A stretch of DNA of 64,000 nt, taken from NCBI GenBank assembly GCA_015227615.1, contig JAALGZ010000022.1, forward strand, positions 62,001 through 126,000, written 5' to 3'. The stretch is from Labyrinthula sp. Ha (Eukaryota > Sar > Bigyra > Labyrinthulida > Labyrinthulaceae). Numbering within the stretch: the stretch's first letter is position 1; each line of letters starts with the position of its first letter. The notes under the pieces were generated by a model, which was not told the origin of the DNA, made no database searches, and saw nothing but the letters and a program-made list of their open reading frames with translations. Position numbers and translations under genes: made by a program. Shown piece by piece: positions 56,433 to 64,000 of the stretch.

Positions 56433-59414
56433 ATGGCTTCTGGATTTCCTGGAGAACGTAATGAACCATTTTTCGCCCAAGAAGATGAAGATGCATGTTT
56501 TTTTATTGATGCTGGGGTTTGTTTGGAAGAACAGAACTGTTCATCAAACACAGATTGTGATGAAACACTAGATCTAGGGTGTGTAATTGACGAGGCGAAC
56601 CCAAATTTAGTCACAATGTGTTTCGACACCTCTGTAGCTCGAACTTGGATTCACATTACACAACTCTTTGTTCCCTTGATCTGCTTGTTACTGTTATTTC
56701 ACTGCTTCTTGAATTGCTTTTTAGCACGGAGGGATCGAAAAGCAGCCAAAGCGCGGATTAGGAAGAAGAAATCGAGTTATAGGAGAAGAAAAGAATATCG
56801 AATGGATATAGAACAACAAAAGGACGCTTCTGCTATTGTAGCAGCCGTAGAAGCTGAAGCATTTGATACTGTTTACAACGAATTTGATGAAAATGAGGAA
56901 GGAAAAAAAGGTGCAAAAGAAGATGTGATTATGATTAATCCGTATAGAGAGCAAGTCGCGGTTATTCTTGAAAATAGTCAAAATATTGTTGCAAGAGTAA
57001 AAAAAAGTGGATCAATTATAAAATTAGATACACAGCTTTTATCTCAGATTAGTCTTCGAGCTGTTACTCAACATAGAATTTTATGTTTGGCATATTTAAA
57101 AAAAGGATCTCTTTCTGGATTAACAGAAATTGAAGTTAAAGGATTGAGAAATAAAATTGAAGATATCACAATTAAACTAAAAAGAGCTGTTGGAGTTGAT
57201 ACTGATGAAAAATTAACTCACTTGAGAAGAAAAGAGTTGCTTGAAGAAGCTTTGGAACTTCTGGAATCAGGATCTAAAGTATTTGCTAAGAGATTGGAAA
57301 GGGAATTAGATATGTTATGGACTCTGGAAGATCCTGCTTTTCTCAAGTTTCAATCCAAAGTTTTTCAAGAACTTCATCCGGATATTGATGCAAACTTTAA
57401 TATGTCTACATTACTTCTAACTCGATCTATTGCATCTACGGCTGCATTTGGAAGCAGTACTTTTCTTCAAGCAGTTACACAAAATAAAGGGTTGCAAAAA
57501 TTATCTTGTTCTGTTTCAAATTTACTTCCAAGATGGTTTAAAAGCTTTTGGTTCTTTTACACATTATTTTTTACATCTGTTATAATTATCTTCTTGAGTT
57601 TTGCCGCAAAAGCGGGAAATTATCGAGACAATCTGGAGTTGCAAGAAGCATCTTTTCAAGGTACTTTTCTTCCAGTTCCACGATACTATGATCTTGCAGG
57701 AAATAATGCTATGAATATTTGGATCCCTATTCTTTACGGTTTCATGCACTGTGCGCTATATTTTCTCTGCTGGATTCCCATCCCGATGACTAGAGGTTTA
57801 CTTAGAGGTATCTCGTTGAAATTCCCGACTTCAAGACAAACGATGCCTTTTATTGATGACGGACCATTTTTTCACAAAATAATTGGAATCTCTTTATTAT
57901 TCTGTTTAGCAGTTGGAGGACTAATCTTTGTGGTAATAGTTGGATCTGCGTGTGTTAATGAAAGAAATGAAGTTTCTCAAGCATGTCTTGGGTTCGATCA
58001 AATCCCACCAGCTTTTATTCCCGAAGATCGAGCTGAATACTTTAGAATCAATCCAGTTCAAAATGTTTTCATGCTACGAAGAATTGTTTGGCTCACATGG
58101 TTCCCAATTTTTCCAATGTTACATTGGGCAAACAGGGTTCCCAAAAATCCTTTAGTTCCTGTTTTCATCAGAAAGTACTGGTACGAGATTTGGTTTTATT
58201 TACATCACTTCACTGCGCATTTTAGTCTAATTCTTGCCCTAATTGCAAGATTTGAAGTGTTTTACCCAGCAATTCTAACTTGGGCAATCTATTATATTGA
58301 CAAATTACGCGAACTCTACTTGAACACAGCAAAATCTGAGATTATTGTTCGACCAATTTTCATCTCCGCAGAAGAAAATCCAGACGATGCAGTGAGTAGT
58401 ACAATCCACTTAAATGATGACAATGTTCCAAGTTCGATGAGACTTTTACTAGATGTTCCTCCAAATTTCGTTGTAAATGCAGGACAGTGGATTTACCTCA
58501 AAGTTCCTGAAATTAGCAAAACTGAGTGGCACCCATTTTCTTTGGCATCTGCTAGTAGAGATAATTTCATCGAACTGCATGTAGGAATCAGAGGAAACAA
58601 AACGAAGTGGAAAAATGAAGGTGATGATGTCTTTACAGCTCCTTATGCTGAACAAACTTGGACCTTTAAGTTATACGAAAGATTAAGAAGAAGAATTGAA
58701 CATATGGCTGTCGTGGAAAGTGATTTTACACCTGATAATGACGGAGCTGCAGAAGCAACACCTTTGATTTGTAAAGTAAAAGGACCTTATGGATCAAGTT
58801 TTACAAAATGTTTTAATAGCCATTATTACGGCAGTATTGTAATTGGTGCAGGAACTGGATTAACTGCTGCTGAAAGTGTTTTAAGAGAGTTGTTTTGGAG
58901 AAAGAGACAAAGGCAAAGAGTTCCAAAATATGCTTGGTTTATTTGGAGTGTTGCTAAATTAGATGATTTACTTTGGGCATGGGCAAGTTTACAAAATTTA
59001 CTTGGGCAAGCTGTAAGAGATGGGATTTTAAAACCTGGAAAGAAATGGACTCCACAAAGTTTGATGTTGGATTGGCTAGGTATTTATTTTTATGTGTCAA
59101 AAGCAAATAAGAAAGAAGATAGAGATAGATTAACAAACTTTATTAATAGTCGTGGAGACGAGTTGGATGAAGAATCTATGATGGTTAGTCAGTGGATGGC
59201 AAATAATAGGAGATTATTTCACGCAAGTTTGGATGATCCAGAGTTTCATGTAGAGAAGATTTTTGCATGGGCAAGACTTTTTACAAATAGAAAAGCAGGA
59301 AAACATAGAAAATTAGCTCTATGTTTTTGTGGTCCATCTAGTTTAGGTCATACTCTTGGAGAAGCTGCTGAAAGAATTGGTGATAAAATGCAATTCAGTT
59401 CAGACCATCAATAA
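56433..59414 (+). CDS. NADPH oxidase-like flavocytochrome (NOX/Rboh or ferric reductase superfamily)
   Basis: 993 residues, single exon. Layout: a cysteine-rich acidic N-terminus (1-68); a first membrane helix (about 72-97); a basic then acidic cytosolic region of about 270 residues without a recognisable EF-hand; a second helix (about 368-390); then the ferric-reductase-like membrane core with HKIIG (about 480) and HHFTAH (about 590-595) in the two haem-binding helices. The C-terminal dehydrogenase has the FAD motif HPFSLAS (about 700), GPYGSS (about 784), the NADPH loop GAGTGLTAAES (about 805) and the FCGP motif (about 965). It would move electrons from NADPH through FAD and haem across the membrane to O2 or Fe(III). 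The His positions expected for the outer haem, 12-14 residues after the first pair, are not His. The extra N-terminal helix is unlike NOX2. Confidence 0.88.
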   Translation: MASGFPGERNEPFFAQEDEDACFFIDAGVCLEEQNCSSNTDCDETLDLGCVIDEANPNLVTMCFDTSVARTWIHITQLFVPLICLLLLFHCFLNCFLARRDRKAAKARIRKKKSSYRRRKEYRMDIEQQKDASAIVAAVEAEAFDTVYNEFDENEEGKKGAKEDVIMINPYREQVAVILENSQNIVARVKKSGSIIKLDTQLLSQISLRAVTQHRILCLAYLKKGSLSGLTEIEVKGLRNKIEDITIKLKRAVGVDTDEKLTHLRRKELLEEALELLESGSKVFAKRLERELDMLWTLEDPAFLKFQSKVFQELHPDIDANFNMSTLLLTRSIASTAAFGSSTFLQAVTQNKGLQKLSCSVSNLLPRWFKSFWFFYTLFFTSVIIIFLSFAAKAGNYRDNLELQEASFQGTFLPVPRYYDLAGNNAMNIWIPILYGFMHCALYFLCWIPIPMTRGLLRGISLKFPTSRQTMPFIDDGPFFHKIIGISLLFCLAVGGLIFVVIVGSACVNERNEVSQACLGFDQIPPAFIPEDRAEYFRINPVQNVFMLRRIVWLTWFPIFPMLHWANRVPKNPLVPVFIRKYWYEIWFYLHHFTAHFSLILALIARFEVFYPAILTWAIYYIDKLRELYLNTAKSEIIVRPIFISAEENPDDAVSSTIHLNDDNVPSSMRLLLDVPPNFVVNAGQWIYLKVPEISKTEWHPFSLASASRDNFIELHVGIRGNKTKWKNEGDDVFTAPYAEQTWTFKLYERLRRRIEHMAVVESDFTPDNDGAAEATPLICKVKGPYGSSFTKCFNSHYYGSIVIGAGTGLTAAESVLRELFWRKRQRQRVPKYAWFIWSVAKLDDLLWAWASLQNLLGQAVRDGILKPGKKWTPQSLMLDWLGIYFYVSKANKKEDRDRLTNFINSRGDELDEESMMVSQWMANNRRLFHASLDDPEFHVEKIFAWARLFTNRKAGKHRKLALCFCGPSSLGHTLGEAAERIGDKMQFSSDHQ

Positions 59415-59536
59415 ATAACTGTTAAGTCTTTATTATTGGGTTTCTTAACCGTTGGAGAGTGTTTATTGTTCTAAAAACTTCTAGAAAAAAAGAAAATATT
59501 AATTATTTGTAGATTTATTAAAAGAAGACAAAGAAA

Positions 59537-61189
59537 TTAATGTTGAGAAAGGTTTGGTATATCTTGTTGTCGTAAGAGTTTAGTTATTGATCCACATCCT
59601 GTAGCTGTACCTTCCCTGAAAACTAGTTGACTACCAACTCGAAGAAAAACAGGTGACCTAAACTCGAATATGACGATAACTTTGTTTCCAGTTCTTGCTG
59701 AAATATCTTTTCTTCCATCTTTGTCTCGTATTATCAAGAATTTACCTGCTTGTTTAATTGGGCCGATGTGTACCATTGGACAATATCCTGGGTTAATTGT
59801 AGTGGTGTGGTGAAGGATACGAACGTCTGCCTCAAAGAACCTAGTTGTATTTTTTTCTATTATATTTAACTTCTCTTCTTCATCCTGTTTAATGATTACC
59901 ATGCCTTTATCAACTAAATCCTTTTTTAAATGCTTTTCAACAATAATAGGTTTATTTTTGGGAATATTGATTGCAAATGGTTTTAAACCCAAAGTTGATG
60001 GTTGATGTAGATGTGTAAACTTAGATGGAACGCAATGCCTTTGGATGGAGTTTAATCGACACGAATAAAATTGACCTTGCTTTGATGGACCAAGTAGCAA
60101 TTTATCCCCTACAGAAAGGGTTGAACCTGAAGCTAAGTTACCAGAGACAACTAATCCAGCTCCAGCTACTTGGAAACTTTGATCGATCAAGAACTCGTGC
60201 CAAGGTTTTTCTTCATCGGTTGCAGTTTCTGTATCAGAATTCGCAAAATCTTGAGTTAGAGTTTGGACAAAAGAACGCAAATAATCTATTCCTTCACCAG
60301 TAACCGAACTCACCCGAAAAACAGGGACTTTTGATCCTCTGAATTTTTCAAAGACCATTTTCTTTCCTTTTTCTAAATCCTCTTCTTTCTGAATATAAAA
60401 TGGTTTTCTCCCAACTTTACTCAATATCTTTACAAGACGCATTTCAACTTCTTGCTTTTTTTTTGTTCCCCATTTAATCCCCTGAAAATTACTTGAGAAT
60501 ATAAAATCTACGTTCTTTTTTTCTTTAGATATTTCATCAACCCACCGATCTACTTTTGTAAGAGCAATAAAAAATGGAATATTTAATTCACAACAAAGAC
60601 CAATATGTTCTCTAGTCATTTTTTGTACTCCTCTTGATCCACCAATCAAGATTAACGCGCAAGTTGCACCTAATCCGCAAAGTCCATGAATAGTAGTTTT
60701 TAAGTACTTTTCATGCCCACAAAGATCTATTAAACTACATCTATACTTTGAAAGTGAGGCAATTTCATTAAATTCTTTTACATGTTGAACTTTAGGTTTA
60801 TCTAATGGATAAAACAAACAATAAAAGATACGTTTTGAAGCAGTATTTAAAGCAGTTTGGTTCGATTGAAGAACAGATGGAGGGATAATTTGTTTACTTG
60901 AGCTAAATCCAATTAACTCAGTTGCAACTGAGCTTGTTTGACCTCTTTCATGTTCATGGTTATGTCTTAAGATGAAAGAACGAGCTTTTCCTTGTCCGTC
61001 ATCAAGCAGTCCACGTGAGAGCACCCCAACTAAAGTGCTTTTTCCTGAATCCACATTTCCAAGTAATGCAAGTTTGAAATCTTTGTTATCTGAGAATCCA
61101 TTCTGAATATCAGTTTCATTTGCTGTTATCTCTAGGGTTTGAAACGCGTCAGTGATCTTACTTTCGAGATTTTTATTCTCTGTTGTCAT
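59537..61189 (-). CDS. GTPBP1/GTPBP2-type translational GTPase
   Basis: 550 residues from the ATG at 61189; the open frame extends 42 codons upstream but has no ATG there. EF-Tu-superfamily G motifs in order: G1 GNVDSGKST (44-52), with the GTPBP-specific HNHEHERGQTSSVATELIGF stretch as switch I (77-95), G3 DLCGHEKYLKTT (155-166), G4 TKVD (211-214) and G5 SSVTGEG. Domains II and III follow (GAGLVVSGNLASG, HHTTTINPGYCPMVHIG, LVFREGTATGCGSITKLL), giving a complete protein. Family members work in ribosome rescue or mRNA surveillance with Pelota/Hbs1-like partners, which is family knowledge, not seen here. The fragment between switch I and G3 is longer than usual. It is convergent with the oxidase gene, 122 bp between stops. 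Confidence 0.93.
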   Translation of the reverse strand: MTTENKNLESKITDAFQTLEITANETDIQNGFSDNKDFKLALLGNVDSGKSTLVGVLSRGLLDDGQGKARSFILRHNHEHERGQTSSVATELIGFSSSKQIIPPSVLQSNQTALNTASKRIFYCLFYPLDKPKVQHVKEFNEIASLSKYRCSLIDLCGHEKYLKTTIHGLCGLGATCALILIGGSRGVQKMTREHIGLCCELNIPFFIALTKVDRWVDEISKEKKNVDFIFSSNFQGIKWGTKKKQEVEMRLVKILSKVGRKPFYIQKEEDLEKGKKMVFEKFRGSKVPVFRVSSVTGEGIDYLRSFVQTLTQDFANSDTETATDEEKPWHEFLIDQSFQVAGAGLVVSGNLASGSTLSVGDKLLLGPSKQGQFYSCRLNSIQRHCVPSKFTHLHQPSTLGLKPFAINIPKNKPIIVEKHLKKDLVDKGMVIIKQDEEEKLNIIEKNTTRFFEADVRILHHTTTINPGYCPMVHIGPIKQAGKFLIIRDKDGRKDISARTGNKVIVIFEFRSPVFLRVGSQLVFREGTATGCGSITKLLRQQDIPNLSQH

Positions 61190-63696
61190 TTCTTGTTTAC
61201 GAATTTTGGGAAATTTAATTTGAGAAAATTCTAGGAAATTTCGAGGAAGTGATATTTTCTTAACATAATTCCAAGTTTGGAACGGTATCTTTGTGTCCTC
61301 ATAATGTTTAACCAATGATACAGGTACTCAATGTATAGTCACTGGTATAAACTGCTGTCAAGCAGCAGACTAATGTGCTTTTACTTATATTACTAGTGTA
61401 GATCTGACAACCCTGGAGACAAACGTTTCAATTCAAAGGCAATACACCTAAGTGAATGAGATGAGTACTTTATAATATAGGCTTTACTTTTGAAAAAGTG
61501 GAATGCAATCAACGTAGTTAAATTCTTAAATCAAACAACTATTTGCTCTTGACTCTGTTCCTTTTGCTATTGTGTTTATCTTTTCTAATTTATGAGGTTG
61601 ATTAGACAAGAATTTATCAAAATATCTTACAATTTTACTAAGTTATTAAAAACTAACCTGCAAATGAGATGACAACACAACTTTACAACTGTTGGCGTTA
61701 TAATCTGCAGTATTGCTAACTTAGAAAATATATTCAAGGGAAACACGGTTAATCAACTTAACATCCTTTCTTTCAGGTTAAAGCTAAGCTGGCTACCTAT
61801 TTTCTTCTGTGTTATTTATGATCAGGGATGAGCTTAATTGAAGCTTTTAATGCGGTTTTGTTCATTTAATACATCTTTCTATAGATGAAATAGTTTACCT
61901 TTTACACAAGGGCTTAAATACAACGCACGAGGACAACTGATACAAGGAATGAACTGGAACATTGCAATAATGTCACTATAGAATGTTATAGACTTCAAAT
62001 AATGTAGCGCTTTATAATTGCTACAGCAATATACTCAGAACTATGAGAACAATATCTTCCAACCTTCAAGCTAGCAAAATTTTGCATACACTTCTCTATC
62101 CTAAAACTAAAGGCTGAAAGCGGATTTGGCCTCAAGGTTATTTTCAATCGCCCAATACATTAGCGATCAAGAAGCGCATGTGAACAAACTGTTGACAACA
62201 TTTAAATTATGAAAAATCCTAAAAATCTCTCATTGGCAAATTGGTTTTAATTTGCACTTCGCTATAGAAAACCTGTTTGAAAGTCATGAGACAGTGCAGT
62301 ACCTTTTCAAGTTTTTGTAGGTTTCTAAGAAACTGTTGAATCATTTACCATGATGAATCTTAGTCTTCTACATTCTTTGCTTTTTTCTACATTTGATCCT
62401 TATTAAAAAATCTGGTTAGGTCTTGCTCAAAAGACTATAAGAAACCTTTTGGAACTTCCTTCTAATGTCTCTAGTTTATTTACTCCTTAATAGGCGCTGG
62501 AGATAAATAGTTCAAAATAATTTTTATATTTACCGGAATATTCTTCTACTTTTTCAATAACTTACTACTTATCTTGTTTTCGAGGTCTACATATGATACC
62601 TCGCACAGATGGGATATAATAGGCGCATCAAATAAGAAATTTCATCATGTTTTCTTCTGCTTAAGCTTTAGATGTTATAACTGTTGTTGATCCCCCTATT
62701 TTCTATGTTTATACATGCTGTGCTTGTGAACAATGTGCTCATTTTATTTAGATTATGTTTAAATTAAATTGTGACGGCCTATATATATGTGAGGATTTGC
62801 CTTAAAGGAACTTGCTTTAAAGAAGAAACATTGTATATAATATGCGCTAAGGTTTCTTGGTGGGGGGTTTCTTATAGAAAAGTATAAAAATATTCAAGTG
62901 TTTTTTAATATAGAACGAGTTTATAGGATGAAGCAGTGGGAAAACAAAAATGTGTTTGGCATTATAGAGCCACTCTCCCACGTAGAAACTATGGAAATAG
63001 TTAATTGTGGAAAAATAACATACATAAAAAGTCATACTTGAAAATTTTCATCAAAATATATAGCTTTAAAGATAATTTGTTTTCTAGTGTAGCTATGTAA
63101 TCAAAGATGAAAAGTAGCATCACTTTATGGATAAACTTAATATGAATAATTGATAAAGGATATTACCCCGTTTCCCAAGTTTCAATTATATCAAGTGGAT
63201 AGAGCTTCTGCATATAAGTAAATTTCATGTACCTTAATATTATTAAGCCCCATTGGATTATTCTGGCGCTAGATTTTTTTAAAGCCATATAACGATTGTT
63301 GTACCTATCTTCATAATAGACCTAGGGTTCTAATTCATGAACTGGTTTAGAATACATAGCTTGCATACTTTCCAGTTTGCTGCATAGGTATAAAAGAATT
63401 AAGCTTGGGTATTATTCTATATGCGAATTTTAATGCTTCTTATTAAAACATTAGCCATTGAAGACAGCATTTTCCCTGAATTCCAATTGTGTGTACATTA
63501 CTTGGCTGATTGGTGTTACATCTCTAGATGAAAATATGACAGATATCAGATTCAAGTAGATTTAAAACATTAAATAGTTTTTAGAGAGTTATATTCCCAA
63601 AACCTTTTCTCAAAACATATATTTGTCTTAAACCTGGTTTAGTTTGTAACACCTCAAAGTATATCCAATTCTATACCATAACACTATTCCAATAGC
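61190..63696. other. Gene-poor AT-rich stretch
   Basis: No supportable gene or repeat was recognised in these 2.5 kb. 61190-61315 is an open but ATG-less extension of the GTPase frame, best read as its 5' UTR. A T/A-rich frame at 63035-62847 on the minus strand is probably chance. Confidence 0.5.
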
Positions 63697-64000
63697 ATGT
63701 CTTCCGATAAGTTTCATGAAAATCCGATAACCAAATACAAAATGTATTCAAGATTGAATAAAATATTAACCAACTCATCATCTGCAAAACTCTTTGTTTT
63801 TGCTTCTACTACTTTTGGAATTTCTCTTGCTTCTTATTCATATACATTAAATCCAACACAATTAGAATTTAATGAAACTAAACTAATTTCTCAAACTTTA
63901 CCCTCTCCAAAATTCTTCACCTCGAAAACAGATCAAGAAGGAAATTTTTCATTCAAACATTACTATGAAAACTTTTTAAGAGAACAACAGAAAAAAATAA
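63697..64000 (+). CDS. Start of a hypothetical protein, cut by the window end
   Basis: An ATG at 63697 opens a frame of 101 codons that runs off the window without a stop. The composition looks coding, and the frame is clear while the other frames are not. There is one probable membrane helix at about residues 33-54 (KLFVFASTTFGISLASYSYT) after a short basic N-terminus, and a later K/E-rich part. This plan fits a membrane or mitochondrial-inner-membrane protein, but I recognise no family. Confidence 0.5.
   Translation, partial: MSSDKFHENPITKYKMYSRLNKILTNSSSAKLFVFASTTFGISLASYSYTLNPTQLEFNETKLISQTLPSPKFFTSKTDQEGNFSFKHYYENFLREQQKKI

Noticed and set aside
61190-61315. N-terminal extension of the GTPase
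   Set aside because: Open but begins only with a TTG, and composition is AT-biased; the ATG at 61189 gives a complete family-length protein.

Overview
The window is AT-rich, gene-poor nuclear DNA of a eukaryote. Canonical histone H3, an ABCC transporter, a NADPH-oxidase-like reductase, a CNNM/DUF21 protein and a GTPBP1/2-type GTPase, together with very short spliceosomal introns, point to a protist or alga. A red alga is a guess; nothing seen here fixes the lineage. Host genes are mostly single-exon. Three carry short introns: histone H3 (70 nt), the ABCC gene (31 and 29 nt) and a TLC-domain gene (about 60, 46 and 31 nt).

Layout. 1-1.1 kb: decayed Ty1/copia pol. 2.55-2.67 kb: a SINE-like insert with a 10-bp target duplication. 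5.3-7.1 kb: two tandem genes of a secreted cysteine-rich family. 7.6 kb: an old solo copia LTR. About 12-18 kb: a heavily decayed Ty3/gypsy (chromovirus-like) fossil. 19.5 kb: a third family gene, inside a ~970-bp segment duplicated from 6.4-7.4 kb. 20.7 kb: histone H3. 21.2-30.2 kb: gene-poor. 30.25 kb: a fourth family gene, whose 3' end is interrupted by a young, apparently whole Ty1/copia element (30.8-35.9 kb). 36.4-36.9 kb: a family pseudogene. 38 kb: a fifth family gene. 39-43.1 kb: ABCC transporter. 43.6-47.8 kb: gene-poor. 47.8-51 kb: a compact cluster of CNNM-like protein, LCM-type methyltransferase and TLC-domain membrane protein. 51-56.4 kb: gene-poor. 56.4-59.4 kb: NADPH-oxidase-like protein. 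59.5-61.2 kb: GTPBP-like GTPase. 63.7 kb to the end: the start of a further gene.

The strongest candidate for something undescribed is the cysteine-rich family: five genes and one pseudogene. Each has a signal-peptide-like start, eight cysteines at nearly fixed spacing, an acidic body and (in four) a hydrophobic GPI-signal-like tail ending in Asn. I recognise no known family. It is expanding here by tandem and segmental duplication and being lost by pseudogenisation and retroelement insertion, which is the pattern of fast-evolving surface proteins. Second are the 29-31 nt introns, and an NADPH-oxidase-like protein that seems to lack both ligands of the outer haem.
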